Position numbers and translations under genes: made by a program
The notes under the pieces: generated by a model
Told to the model about the DNA's origin: nothing
The model's input: the letters and a program-made list of their open reading frames with translations, nothing else
Databases searched by the model: none
IMG/VR virus record: IMGVR_UViG_3300031839_000948
Span: 1 to 49,335 of that record
DNA from: a virus
Reading direction: 5' to 3' (one strand)
DNA: 49,335 nt
In this document: in pieces, positions 40,101 through 48,004 of the stretch
Position numbering within the stretch: position 1 is the first letter of the stretch
Layout of the letters: every line of letters begins with the position of its first letter

Positions 40101-42373
40101 TAGTCAATATAGTAAACAAGCTTACAACAGATTTGATTATTTCTGGAGACGCTTCTTCTTGGGCTCGCATAGGTCTAACGCCAGACAATGTTCTTGAGTT
40201 ATTTCAAGACATGAAGACCTACACTAAAGATAGAAAAGAAGACTTGTTTGCTAAGTTTACAAGAGAGTCTACGACTATCCGTAACTCAGATAAAATTATT
40301 GCTACTCTTTCTGAGATTAAAGCCGACAACTTCTTAAAGAATGAAGAGCTATACAATCCATTAGTTGCTTTTGAACGTTTGTATTCTGAAGAACTTAATA
40401 TGAAGAGATTGCTTTACGGAAAGCGTGGGAAATCTCCAGATGAAATTGCATCTCTTTTAGCAAAAGAAGCAAACAACCTAAAAATAAAATCTTGGGATCG
40501 TGTTGCTGATGAAATGAATGCAGCAGCATCAGCCATCAACTCACAAAACAGGGTGTCTAGTGGTGAATCACTAAAGACTTTTTATACTGAAGGTCAAGAG
40601 CTTTGGAATCTATACCTTCCTGCTGTAGTAAAAACATCTATGGACAACTTGTTTGTTAAAAGCAAGTACTTAGACAACTGGGCAGGAGATACTGCTCGTA
40701 AGTTTAATAACTTCTGGAAGATTAGAACTACAATTATTGCTTCAGCGTTTCACGCTCGAAACTTTACTTCAAACCAGTTGTCTAATGTTTTAGATGTTGG
40801 CGCTGCTATGCTTGACCCTGCCGTTGCTCTTGAGGCTGGTCGATTAACCACACTATCACATGTGTTTGATAGGTATGGGTCTATTGAGGCAGCCAAAAAA
40901 GTCTTAGGAATGAAGAGAGGCTTGGCAGAGAGCGCCGCTCGATTCAATAAGCGAAAAACTTCTTTAAGTATTATTAATTCTTTAGGCGCAGATAAAGGTT
41001 TCGATCTTGGTGACGGGGTCATTAAGACTGCTGATGAAGCTATTGAAATTCTTAGAGAGCGTGGTGTTGTTTCTGGTGGAATGCAGCAGTTTGTTGATAT
41101 TGATCTATTTGAAAGCTCATTAGCCGATGTTTATGCTTCTGCTGGCGTAAAAGATAAGCTTACTAAAGCAAAGAAAGTTCTATCCTTCCTTGAGGATGGA
41201 ATGATTGTTGGTTTACCCATGCTTATTGCAGGTATGCCTATACCTGTCGGTCTTCCAAAGGGTCTTGGTTCTGCTGTTGGTCGTACTTTTGAAAACCACG
41301 CTAGAATTTCAAACTTTATTATCAATACAAAGAAAACTTTAAGCTACGACACTGCTGCTAAACATGTAGATAAGTTTTTGTTTAACTATGGTGATTTGAC
41401 TCAAAAGCAAAAAGGTTGGATGCGTCTGTTAGTTCCGTTCTTTACTTGGACACAGAAAAACGTTGCCCTTCAGCTAGAAATGATGCAGAAAAACCCTATT
41501 TTCTATGCAAACTTTCAGCGTCTGCTCATCCACCAAGGGCCAGAGATTGTTGAAAGATACAACGCAGAGACTCTCGGCATTCCATACATACCTAGACGTG
41601 GATCTAGTAAAGAGTCGTTAGCGTTTCAAGATGCTCATGTCAGGAACTTGGTTCGCTTTCCAGTACCTGGACAGCCTGGGTATTACATAGAAGGTCTTGG
41701 TCTTCCACAAGAAGCGTTTTTCCAACAGATTGAAGATATTACTCAACTGTCCGGTATTGTTAAAAAGACACGGCTAGACAGAAGAAAGCCTCATCTAAAG
41801 ATGATTGGTCAAACTCACTTTGCTCTTAAGCTTGCCTATGAATTAGCTGAACAAAGAAGTGCGTTCTTTGATAGACCAATGGCTGATATGACCTACGGTA
41901 GAGATGCCCTTACGATGATTAAGGGTATTAGACGAATCCCCCTTGTAGGCAACGGTCTCTCTGATTTCCTGGCAACAGAATCAGGGCTTGTAGTTACTCA
42001 GCCATGGAGAGCAAAAAGTGCCTCGATGATGGATGACGTTCATATAAATGGAACTGCCAACTGGGTACTAAACAATACTCCATGGTCTCGCGTTATGAAA
42101 GAAGGTGCAGCAGCAGCAACTCTGTACAATTTGACCTATCTGGACAGGATGCCAAGAGACATGAGAGAAGATTACCTTTCTCATGATTATGAGCCTATTG
42201 CTCCTTGGTGGAAAATAGCTGATGCGGTAGGAACTATTCGTATAGTTGCAGATAATCCTGAAGCCAGACAAGCACGATACAACCGTGATATAAACATAAG
42301 GCGTGAAGCCCTATTGAGAGATGCGGGTATTAGTGGTTCGGTTCCAATTAGATTTATTAAGGATAACAAATGA
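34178..42373 (+). CDS. Giant virion/polyvalent protein with JAMM-like motif
   Basis: The 2731-residue protein occupies one sixth of the genome. The first third is charged and helical. Around 1080-1220 lies a compact beta region with VAIHNHP (His1147, His1149) and PPSIEDM (Ser1190, Asp1193), then KYHLVVNPDGTAWFINRP; H-x-H-P plus S-x-x-D is the JAMM/MPN metalloprotease signature, here with a 39-residue gap. Near 2350 is a hydrophobic LPMLIAGMPIPVGLP segment, and at about 2407-2430 TQKQKGWMRLLVPFFTWTQK resembles the LPD38 domain of phage polyvalent proteins. Together with the two preceding genes it is placed as a T7 gp16-like ejection protein. Injected metalloprotease activity is a hypothesis. 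Confidence 0.7.
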   Translation: MAKGTPIAPATETSPQTEAFTKKDVVLDLPEIVAPLPKSAPLEVTEQDDDSWFSTLFDDDDDYVPLEERQIEDSRMLPSKDDFKAALNLTKESRDPIESQFGVVDSYSTKKLDIEQYEKESELEPIEIVKTVASSAYKSAVPAQTRALNTVLYTTVSEKIGSIAKAGGFLLGNLEYADVPRSETWTTGYLAGSALPDTDTFTGDALEDLAGKGFSGAAKLYDFFASDMTSNFRSDQQEEDYYKDIQKLGENIYSAFADKTLYNKAIQTPGYFIDRPDAGILHGGNATGEDLLNIAFPIDMMRRLEANAPAWGSDKTLRPDSTAFKLKALSDPVTRMGLGLALEVAVDPLWFFGSAKATQVVHTGGKAYHLSRSGSRVAGLLERYSNVVGSAIRHRKTVVKAINGADLDEVSKAQAQLFEVSDNALSEAREAQVKAAKFQKLSESAKSGNIDEAVEVLKKEYLDEVEELKDLSLKYSGEESGKLVKANYTKTLQTIERIKKDIELLSSGTPEGVRKALLSKAKNWIDTARTHRAAASEIRSFLDVVNTSGSAKTAGLVEKSKIPLLGTVHVPFAESTYTVGTKGQIETAAKYINTALGPDSRILTPIRTLKEGYETLSSSAIGRKISAARNAGYDALAYLSPGERLAYISRIVSVPFREMTYNVADTMAEILGTRHWQGLVASESLKAEMAYLGNRSATMMGLTPAESGLVRMKRLRPELWESYQAATTNYMKQLSFETANAALKIKTMWTLAGGTNGKGGALAEWKKRIKTRDLPLLDSEIESLVVSIRKSNSTSQIDILKKELNFKRSKRNDLNEIISDEYTIEDFMQEIARLHETGAGKIQDNPWLQSIHNKWSEIESELSQQLSKPTEEIRQALIAMLRYGERDDVKTAGIVRRLQNIGQLKTSPGKADSAAKVSVDEITTAQKVRINSKTKLLNSVTTKKLTEILYRTLEVSGEAKFNNEIAKAIDNALLKALDGDRDLADEILTYAGAYYGKSPEESLKFLALEYSGEAARIKEQIKAGNLRARWPATKKTPTAEPHPFWSESTPDTPGIDSTITIEEFAQIIKNKDLEHAAFFDFKTGKIITYNIGEADKVDPAVNLYSKLSTDEEKALQAAQKLRSDQAPDEFFEKLTELVATGDVVAIHNHPISTSKSAIAEVFTEEGIAQFPELAGLKPSFDSVITNIPPSIEDMKYTIAINAKYHLVVNPDGTAWFINRPRNGWPLVSNDSINFRKRMEEIEINLNRVDDSSPFSSVQINDDLAERYQASNEALNDQIILMIEDLQDLKESFDNGLLSLKAYKTLRQNKVDDWSSTLINKQFRELTEIELNVFQEYFGIKPFRVNLPGRFKSKSALLLGDTADVAKIERRIVRDRIKNSIQDAKLTTQAALNEIRDYRLNPEGSHKLTMVSSEAQSIVDTRYANSIDEFDEFASRHNFLNEESEEALYDELVRWVESDFPEGVAIPGVSRSAGDWLIEKAEVLELPESIVARDIDDMKRSILRVKQVEDSFRERISILTKASKRLERTGGPLTKGQILKDKAKLRKQLTENVIRNLLKDSPDEATAIVRVRNALDELLDLPDDPIFTKVKDEMSEVLVKKTYKKTKVSDVLAEAKASGKSLAAVEVEKLKKELAESIPRLKIPNLKESGTFNVKPLEQWEVDVWDRFNAVTANLSEEEVLLTAYAALSDSPKLFNAKTLSGDYYKELGVQYGKIKERYENLVGRRMEEIPEELQPVVDAFKGLIEHYQDLYIKYGMDFVKSPVDMMKMWGTVNYAPHEKLTLRETIKGDPIRQKLSSKAGYKANVTARSLEDAFSANMDQRKYRKLSGTMAELNDALNGKDGIYGIDPMNLASRFMKAARVISGEEFMFSLISTGVMKPISSKTVYDSMIEELANKYKLYLDREIDTVASDVLDIAVRNKATKSELKTLDDALEAAEEAKSLNLPVEMVPSAQRAADMNYVPVFRVASPKLSGDLVNIVNKLTTDLIISGDASSWARIGLTPDNVLELFQDMKTYTKDRKEDLFAKFTRESTTIRNSDKIIATLSEIKADNFLKNEELYNPLVAFERLYSEELNMKRLLYGKRGKSPDEIASLLAKEANNLKIKSWDRVADEMNAAASAINSQNRVSSGESLKTFYTEGQELWNLYLPAVVKTSMDNLFVKSKYLDNWAGDTARKFNNFWKIRTTIIASAFHARNFTSNQLSNVLDVGAAMLDPAVALEAGRLTTLSHVFDRYGSIEAAKKVLGMKRGLAESAARFNKRKTSLSIINSLGADKGFDLGDGVIKTADEAIEILRERGVVSGGMQQFVDIDLFESSLADVYASAGVKDKLTKAKKVLSFLEDGMIVGLPMLIAGMPIPVGLPKGLGSAVGRTFENHARISNFIINTKKTLSYDTAAKHVDKFLFNYGDLTQKQKGWMRLLVPFFTWTQKNVALQLEMMQKNPIFYANFQRLLIHQGPEIVERYNAETLGIPYIPRRGSSKESLAFQDAHVRNLVRFPVPGQPGYYIEGLGLPQEAFFQQIEDITQLSGIVKKTRLDRRKPHLKMIGQTHFALKLAYELAEQRSAFFDRPMADMTYGRDALTMIKGIRRIPLVGNGLSDFLATESGLVVTQPWRAKSASMMDDVHINGTANWVLNNTPWSRVMKEGAAAATLYNLTYLDRMPRDMREDYLSHDYEPIAPWWKIADAVGTIRIVADNPEARQARYNRDINIRREALLRDAGISGSVPIRFIKDNK

Positions 42374-42816
42374 GTATTCATTCATGGAGTAGATCAGCCT
42401 ACTCATATCATCACAATACAACTCTTCCTGCTGCCTTGAGCACTAGTTTTCAGGCTTTCCCTGTTACAGTTGATCTTGCAAACAATTCAGGATCAGAGCC
42501 TTTTCCAGACACATGTAATATTCAATCTGTAGAGTTTGATTTTGTAAACAAGCAGAGCGTTGGTACAGTCACGATGTACATTGCTCGCGATTCAAACGGA
42601 AGCTCTGCTGTAACTCCAGGCTCTAATTCTGGGTCAACAGCAAGCATTACAGCAGGTGCTGGGACAACTGCCAGTGCAGTATTTGGAGTAGATACTGACT
42701 ACCACTTTGACCCGAGTGTAAGCAACACAACTACCGGTACAGTTTATGTAATGGCTAAAGTTGATGATGCCTCAAGCAACCCAACAGCAAATATTCGTAT
42801 TAACTGGAGGGGATAA
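42370..42816 (+). CDS. Small beta-rich virion protein
   Basis: A 148-residue, Ser/Thr/Asn/Gly-rich protein with strands SFQAFPVTVDLANNSG, IQSVEFDFVNKQSVGTVTMY and TGTVYVMAKVDD. It resembles small head- or fibre-associated beta-sandwich proteins. It overlaps the giant gene (ATGA) and the fibre gene (TAATG). Function unknown. Confidence 0.6.
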   Translation: MSIHSWSRSAYSYHHNTTLPAALSTSFQAFPVTVDLANNSGSEPFPDTCNIQSVEFDFVNKQSVGTVTMYIARDSNGSSAVTPGSNSGSTASITAGAGTTASAVFGVDTDYHFDPSVSNTTTGTVYVMAKVDDASSNPTANIRINWRG

Positions 42817-44333
42817 TGAGCGGTTCAGTTTTTGATAACGATCCCCTTAGTGGTGTTACCGCTACTGTCTCAGAGTTAAACCTGTTGGATGGCGACACAA
42901 GTGTTGGATCTAGCATTACGATTACCAATACTGATGGCTTTATCGTACATGATGGTAGTACCACTAAGCTGATTCCAGCCTCGGATGTGGCTACTTATGC
43001 GGCTGCTTCGGCGGGTGACATCACAGCGGTTACCGCTGGCGATGGATTGACTGGTGGAGGCACCTCAGGAGCACTTAGCCTTGCTGTTGGTGCTGGTACT
43101 GGTATTGATGTAGCAGCAGACGCTATTAGCGTTGATGTATCTGACTTCCTGACGAATGGCGCAGACAACCGTCTCGTGACGGCGACGGGCACTGATGCCA
43201 TGAACGGCGAAGCGAGCCTTACGTTCGACGGCAATACACTAACCGTTACTGACTTGGTCACCGATACAAATGCGGGAACGTTTACGGCAGTCGATATTAA
43301 CTTCGATAAGACTGGAGCAAGCACGTCAAACAACACCATGATCGGAATCAACATCGACATGGACAACACGACGGCGAATAGCGGCACTAATACTATGACT
43401 GCTATTAAGGCTACGCCAACACTTCAGTCGGGTGGCGGTGTTCTAACCCTCAAGGGTATGGAAATTATAGCCACAAGTCACGATAGCCCAGAGGACTCTA
43501 CCGTTCGTGCTCTTGATCTGACTTCGACTGGTGGAGACTACAACCAGGGCATCTTCATCAACACTGATGACGCTAATGGTTGGGACATGAGGATTGTGTC
43601 TAGCGCAGACACTGGAGACTACTTCCAGATTGCCACGACGACTCATGGCGCGACAACAATCAAAACAAAAGATGATGATAATAACGCTGCAGCCCACCTA
43701 TCGTTTGATGTTGATGGAGACGTAATCATTGGCGGCGTCACTCCGAAGCTAGTTATCGGTGACGCTGGCGCAGAAGACACCATGCTGGTCTTCGATGGTA
43801 ATGCGCAAGACTTCCGTATTGGACTGGATGACGGAACGGATACTCTTGAGATTGGAAAGGGTTCTGCTCATGGCACAACCACCGCTATTACAATCGACAG
43901 CAATGTAAATGTGCAGATTATGCACAATACAGCAGTTGCTGATGGTGAAGTGTCTGGTGAACTCGCTTTATTCCAAGCAGGAGAAGACCTTACTGCTGGT
44001 GAGGTTGTTTACTTTAAGTCAGACGGAAAGGTTTACAAGGCCGTTGCGACTGCCGCAGCCACTTCGCGATGTATAGCAATGGCAACAGCATCTATAGGTA
44101 TTAATTCTATGGGTCCATTTCTTCTTAAGGGCTTTGCACGATTCAACTCTGAGTTCCCCACCTGGACCGTAGGTGGTGCTCTGTACACACCAGAAGCTGA
44201 AACATCTCAGAAGAATGTCCCTGAGCAAGCGGCTCCCGATACGGACGGAGACTTCGTTCAGATTGTCGGGTATGCAATATCTGCTGACGCAATCTACTTC
44301 AATCCTGACAGTACTGTAGTCGAGGTTGCATAG
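42816..44333 (+). CDS. Tail fibre protein
   Basis: The 505-residue protein has the VSELNLLDGDT motif near the N-terminus that marks many phage fibres, followed by repeated short beta units rich in Gly, Thr, Asp and Ala (DGLTGGGTSGALSLAVGAGT, LTFDGNTLTVTDL, NTMIGINIDMDNT, LSFDVDGDVIIGG). The C-terminal 120 residues (AGEVVYFKSDGKVYKA onward) form a distinct compact end. It probably trimerises and binds the host surface. GC content and codons rise from about 43150 compared with preceding genes. Confidence 0.75.
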   Translation: MSGSVFDNDPLSGVTATVSELNLLDGDTSVGSSITITNTDGFIVHDGSTTKLIPASDVATYAAASAGDITAVTAGDGLTGGGTSGALSLAVGAGTGIDVAADAISVDVSDFLTNGADNRLVTATGTDAMNGEASLTFDGNTLTVTDLVTDTNAGTFTAVDINFDKTGASTSNNTMIGINIDMDNTTANSGTNTMTAIKATPTLQSGGGVLTLKGMEIIATSHDSPEDSTVRALDLTSTGGDYNQGIFINTDDANGWDMRIVSSADTGDYFQIATTTHGATTIKTKDDDNNAAAHLSFDVDGDVIIGGVTPKLVIGDAGAEDTMLVFDGNAQDFRIGLDDGTDTLEIGKGSAHGTTTAITIDSNVNVQIMHNTAVADGEVSGELALFQAGEDLTAGEVVYFKSDGKVYKAVATAAATSRCIAMATASIGINSMGPFLLKGFARFNSEFPTWTVGGALYTPEAETSQKNVPEQAAPDTDGDFVQIVGYAISADAIYFNPDSTVVEVA

Positions 44334-45478
44334 TGCCTAACTACGAGAAAGTAAATGACGTTGTTGCCGGTAGTATTGCTGGCGTCAATGGCGTTGCTGT
44401 GGCCAATATCCAGAACGTTAACGGGCAAGACAAGCCTACAGCGTCTGGCGCTTCGCTTTGGGTCGCTGGTGGTAACGACAGAAGGGTTGGGTACATCAGC
44501 AACAGCGATCTCTTGGCTGACAATAACTGGTCTGACTATGACGCCTTCGCGGGCGGCTCGTCACCCTTTCCAAGCGGTAGCGTTGATAACTACTACTTGG
44601 CCTATGGGAAAGACGGATCGGGGGGTAGTCTGTGGGTATCGCTCTATGAGACTGACAACCCAGAAATAACGATCCACGACGATGGCGCCTCAGGACCATG
44701 GACCGGGATCAATACAGACGAAGACGGAAACAACCTCTCGATCAGACGGTTTGCCGTCGAGTGGGGAAACAACGTCTGGATCGCTGTGGGCAATATGACC
44801 AGTAGCATCAAAGAGGTCTGGAGGTCCACTAATGGCACTGACTGGGAGGTGATCGACATTTCTGGCGTTACTGGCATTACCTCCGAAGGCATCTATACCA
44901 TTAGGTCGAATGGTGCGGGTACTTGGTGGTTTGCTCAAGAGAATCGTATCTACACAAGTACTTCAAATGGCGCGTCTGGCTCATGGAGCTTAATGCACAC
45001 CCTGCTCGACGGGGGTAACGACCCCGGTAATATAAGGTGTATGGCATACACAAACAATACGCTGCTGGTGGGCATCGTTAACAATGGTAAGTTCTACACG
45101 GCATCAACGTCTGACTTGACCGACTGGTCTGGTTCAACGACGCTAAACCATCATGCCGCGCTGTGCTTTGACGATCAGAGGCACATCGCATCAGCGGCCG
45201 GCCGGGTAGTTGTTGTTGGTGGTCAGTATAAGTCTACGTTTGATATCAACGGCAAGACGACCACCATGGACGAGAACGGTGCCGACTTCAGCGGAGACGG
45301 AACCGGACACGGAAACGTCTACGGTGTCGCAACAGATGGTTCTACCTGGGTGGCTTGCAGCCTAACAGGCGACATGTTCTACTCAACTAATGGTGGCGAC
45401 ACCTGGGTTGCCTCAACCACAAATGTCGGTAACGAGGACATGATGCACGTGGCCGCTGACGTAACCTTACCTCTCTAA
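44333..45478 (+). CDS. Probable beta-propeller receptor-binding protein
   Basis: The 381-residue protein has repeated Asp-box-like (BNR) units, each S-x-[DN]-G or similar followed by Trp: VWRSTNGTDW, YTSTSNGASGSW, FYTASTSDLTDWS, MFYSTNGGDTW, spaced 40-70 residues apart, as in sialidase-like propellers. No catalytic Asp/Tyr/Arg set of a sialidase can be assigned by eye. It begins at GTG 44333 overlapping the fibre stop. It may cap the fibre and bind surface sugars. Confidence 0.65.
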   Translation: MPNYEKVNDVVAGSIAGVNGVAVANIQNVNGQDKPTASGASLWVAGGNDRRVGYISNSDLLADNNWSDYDAFAGGSSPFPSGSVDNYYLAYGKDGSGGSLWVSLYETDNPEITIHDDGASGPWTGINTDEDGNNLSIRRFAVEWGNNVWIAVGNMTSSIKEVWRSTNGTDWEVIDISGVTGITSEGIYTIRSNGAGTWWFAQENRIYTSTSNGASGSWSLMHTLLDGGNDPGNIRCMAYTNNTLLVGIVNNGKFYTASTSDLTDWSGSTTLNHHAALCFDDQRHIASAAGRVVVVGGQYKSTFDINGKTTTMDENGADFSGDGTGHGNVYGVATDGSTWVACSLTGDMFYSTNGGDTWVASTTNVGNEDMMHVAADVTLPL

Positions 45479-45500
45479 TCTATTCCTACAAGGATAAACC

Positions 45501-45878
45501 ATGTCTATTAAAGTTTCCGGTTTTAGTAGCGCTGCTCTTGATTACAAGATCATCTACTTTGATAACCAAAATACACCAACTGCTGCTATTCAAGAGAACG
45601 TTACTGGATCTTCTGGTAGATGGTATTCGATTGATATCGATAATAAGTCTGGATCTGCTGTTTTTGCTAGACTGTACGACGGATTTGGACCTGTTCTTGG
45701 TACAACTGCTGCTCATTGGCAGTTTCATGTACCAGCAACATCTACTAAGCGTGTAGAAATTCCAGGCGGAGCACCGTTTGACAGCGCTCTCAATCTTTGG
45801 ACAAGCAGCACACAAGACCCTAAGGGTAGCGCTGCTCCTGCCAGTAATGGTGTAATCGTAACAGTTGTTACTTCTTGA
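45501..45878 (+). CDS. Small beta-rich virion protein (paralogue a)
   Basis: A 125-residue protein, MSIKVSGFSSAALDYKIIYF, with NVTGSSGRWYSIDIDNKSGS and a later LNLWTSSTQDPKGSAAPASN. The downstream protein repeats this plan (NDVTGSSSTVVYSVTVDNSA, LTFWSVISP, GPASK), so they are probably duplicates. Likely a minor virion or fibre-associated protein. Confidence 0.62.
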   Translation: MSIKVSGFSSAALDYKIIYFDNQNTPTAAIQENVTGSSGRWYSIDIDNKSGSAVFARLYDGFGPVLGTTAAHWQFHVPATSTKRVEIPGGAPFDSALNLWTSSTQDPKGSAAPASNGVIVTVVTS

Positions 45879-45886
45879 GGTGAATG

Positions 45887-46273
45887 ATGTCTTTGACCGT
45901 AAGCACTATTGCTGATCCACTTGGATCAAAACTTGTTATTGATGATGACTCAGATGCAACACCAGAAAATGATGTAACTGGAAGTTCTTCTACTGTGGTT
46001 TACTCTGTAACAGTAGATAATTCTGCCAATACAACTGTTCCTACATACACGAAGCTTTCTGCTGCTGCTTCTGCAACTGTTGGAACAACAACACCAGAAG
46101 ACCAAGTGCGGGTTGCTGCAGGAGTAAAGGAAACCTACATTATTGGTACCGGAACTGCTTTTGCAAACCTTACTTTTTGGTCTGTTATTAGCCCTTATGC
46201 GCTAAATGGCGATGATGACAATGCTGATGTTGGCCCTGCAAGCAAGGTCACCGTTAAGATTCTTTGCACTTGA
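45887..46273 (+). CDS. Small beta-rich virion protein (paralogue b)
   Basis: The 128-residue protein resembles the preceding one: LVIDDDSDATPENDVTGSSS, YSVTVDNSANTTV, RVAAGVKETYIIG, LTFWSVISPYALNG. Two ATG codons are adjacent; the second (45887) is better spaced from GAGG. It is the last virion-like gene before the lysis cluster. Confidence 0.62.
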   Translation: MSLTVSTIADPLGSKLVIDDDSDATPENDVTGSSSTVVYSVTVDNSANTTVPTYTKLSAAASATVGTTTPEDQVRVAAGVKETYIIGTGTAFANLTFWSVISPYALNGDDDNADVGPASKVTVKILCT

Positions 46274-46280
46274 GGTAATT

Positions 46281-46472
46281 ATGAAGTTTATTAATGCACT
46301 ATTCTGTTCACAAAAACGAGTTTCATGGCGACGCCTTGCGGTTTTAATGCTCGGTACTGGCCTGCTAGTAGCAGGTATGCTTGCTTCCGAGCAATGGCTG
46401 TACCTTGGCCTTGCTTATATAGCAGGCGACTCCGCAGAGAAGGCGATGTCGGCCATTTCTAAGAAGTCGTGA
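46281..46472 (+). CDS. Small membrane protein, holin candidate 1
   Basis: From ATG 46281, behind GAGG, the 63-residue protein has a basic start (CSQKRVSWRR) and a hydrophobic hairpin-like region LAVLMLGTGLLVAGMLASEQ, then WLYLGLAYIAGDS. One or two membrane helices and its position upstream of the lytic enzyme make it a holin candidate. Overlaps the next gene as GTGA. Confidence 0.55.
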   Translation: MKFINALFCSQKRVSWRRLAVLMLGTGLLVAGMLASEQWLYLGLAYIAGDSAEKAMSAISKKS

Positions 46473-46708
46473 AGTCTTTCTGGAAATGGTTTATTGGCGC
46501 AGTCACAACAATTGTGGCTGCGCTTTTTATTTTCCGTAAGAGTAAAAAAATAAAAGAACCTCCTCCTTCAAATAAAGTTTCTGAAGTTATGGCTGAAGAG
46601 ATTAATAGTGATTTGAAGGAAGAGTTAGATACCATATCTGTTGCATTGGAGGACGATACTCCTGCTGAAAGATTGGCTGAATTAGGAAATGTGCGGAGTA
46701 GACGTTGA
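46469..46708 (+). CDS. Small one-helix membrane protein of the lysis cluster
   Basis: A 79-residue protein starting at GTG 46469, with N-terminal membrane helix WKWFIGAVTTIVAALFIF, a basic RKSKKIK stop and a long acidic helix (EEINSDLKEELDTISVAL). Such an N-in/C-out or inverse single-pass design fits an inner-membrane spanin or a holin accessory. The choice cannot be made from sequence alone. Confidence 0.5.
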   Translation: MKSFWKWFIGAVTTIVAALFIFRKSKKIKEPPPSNKVSEVMAEEINSDLKEELDTISVALEDDTPAERLAELGNVRSRR

Positions 46709-47145
46709 TACTTTCTTTGCTGGTTGGCGTTGTACTGGCTGTACCTCCAGTTCCTGAACGCCCTGCACCTCCAGCTAAAGTAAAGGGCGAATGCAGAGTT
46801 AATTTTCCTATCAGTCAGGGGCGGTCGCTACCGGATGGCTTGGTATCTCCATCTGTCCTGGCCAACTGTTCGGCAGTGGCCGTCCCGCTTTCGGAATATG
46901 CAGACCTACTCGCTAATGAGCGGTGGGGTTTAGCAATAGAAAAAAGATATAAGCTAGATACGACATATTTAATGCGCGAAAGAGACTGGTATCAGTCTAG
47001 ATTAAATGATGAATTGTCACCTAAGCCTTTCTTGGACAGGCCCTCAACTCAGCGATGGTTAGGTAGAATAGAGACGTTAGTGATAGTAGGAATTGTAACT
47101 GCTGGTCTTGGCGCTACATATCACTACACTTCAGGGAAGCAGTAA
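46705..47145 (+). CDS. Secreted/membrane lysis-cluster protein
   Basis: The 146-residue protein starts at TTG 46705 (GGAG six bases upstream; TTGA overlap with the previous stop). It has an N-terminal signal-like LSLLVGVVLAVPPVP, a proline-rich stretch, two cysteines (Cys30, Cys54) that may form a disulfide, a charged helical region, and a C-terminal hydrophobic LVIVGIVTAGLGATY. Two hydrophobic ends suggest a periplasmic loop anchored at both sides. It may act in envelope disruption; function unproven. Confidence 0.52.
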   Translation: MILSLLVGVVLAVPPVPERPAPPAKVKGECRVNFPISQGRSLPDGLVSPSVLANCSAVAVPLSEYADLLANERWGLAIEKRYKLDTTYLMRERDWYQSRLNDELSPKPFLDRPSTQRWLGRIETLVIVGIVTAGLGATYHYTSGKQ

Positions 47146-47435
47146 TGAATACTAAAGAATGGATAGTGCCTGGTATTACAATTGTTTTTGCAGCAGGAAT
47201 ATCGTTTGCGTCATTGGAGTCTGCCGCTCAAGAGTCTAAGGACTTAGATGATCGGGTAACAGTTCTTGAATCTAAATCAGGAAAGCAAGATGTTGTAGAC
47301 GTTAAGATTGAGGGCATCGAACACCGTCTTGATAAGATGGAGGACATTGTAGCCAAGATGCTTGAGATGCAGCAGCAACAAGCAATCAACCAAGCGGCTA
47401 TCTGCCAAGCTACAAACGCGAACTGCAGTCGATGA
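47145..47435 (+). CDS. One-helix coiled-coil protein, spanin or holin candidate
   Basis: The 96-residue protein has a membrane helix WIVPGITIVFAAGISFAS followed by a coiled coil LDDRVTVLESKSGKQD and GIEHRLDKMEDIVAKMLEMQ, with two cysteines near the C-terminus. A single N-terminal helix plus coiled coil is the plan of inner-membrane spanins. It overlaps the previous gene by TAATG and the lytic enzyme by ATGA. Confidence 0.55.
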   Translation: MNTKEWIVPGITIVFAAGISFASLESAAQESKDLDDRVTVLESKSGKQDVVDVKIEGIEHRLDKMEDIVAKMLEMQQQQAINQAAICQATNANCSR

Positions 47436-48004
47436 GACCTGTACTCTTAGACTATGTAGAGTCTCTTGGTCACGCTGTGTTTGAGTCAGGTGATTACAAC
47501 TTAAACATTATTGGTATTCGGAGTAAGGATCACAAGGCTAATAGCTTTGATGACCGTATCTGCGTAGTCTATAGGGATGAGCAGGGTTGGATTACTCGCA
47601 CCTGGGAATGCACTACTGAGCCAGGAAGATACTGGCTTGAGAACCCCAGTAACGTAAAGGGTACTGCTATCCTTGTACCTGGGCAGTACCGGTCTGTATG
47701 GAAGATCGACAAGCACCAGGGGAGATACGATGCGCTCTGTCAGAGGAACGGTACGGTCAAGACTTATCGTGATGACAACAAAGACGACATTATTGATCTT
47801 GACGTACAGTCTATTACTGAAGGTTATTATGGAATCAATATCCACAAAGCCGGGTCAGACTCTACACAAGTAAACAAATGGTCCGCAGGTTGTCAGGTAT
47901 TTAGCCATAGCGCAGACTTCGATGAGTTCATGAGCCTTTGCTATGCCGCTAAGAGTAAGTGGGGGAATAGCTTTACTTACACGCTTATTGAAGAGCCTGT
48001 ATAG
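47432..48004 (+). CDS. Probable endolysin with YkuD-like SAGC motif
   Basis: The 190-residue protein has GYYGINIHKAG (His138) and, 16 residues later, WSAGCQVF (Cys154), the His...S-x-G-C arrangement of L,D-transpeptidase/YkuD-fold enzymes. Upstream strands (TRTWECTTEPGRYWLE, GTAILVPGQYRSVWKID) fit that beta-rich fold. Several phage lysis enzymes use this motif to cut peptidoglycan cross-links. No signal peptide is seen, so a holin is needed for export. Four of its immediate neighbours are membrane proteins. Confidence 0.72.
   Translation: MRPVLLDYVESLGHAVFESGDYNLNIIGIRSKDHKANSFDDRICVVYRDEQGWITRTWECTTEPGRYWLENPSNVKGTAILVPGQYRSVWKIDKHQGRYDALCQRNGTVKTYRDDNKDDIIDLDVQSITEGYYGINIHKAGSDSTQVNKWSAGCQVFSHSADFDEFMSLCYAAKSKWGNSFTYTLIEEPV

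Noticed and set aside
44333-45478. Active sialidase
   Set aside because: Asp-box-like repeats are present, but the catalytic Arg triad, Asp, Glu and Tyr cannot be assigned, so only a binding propeller is claimed.
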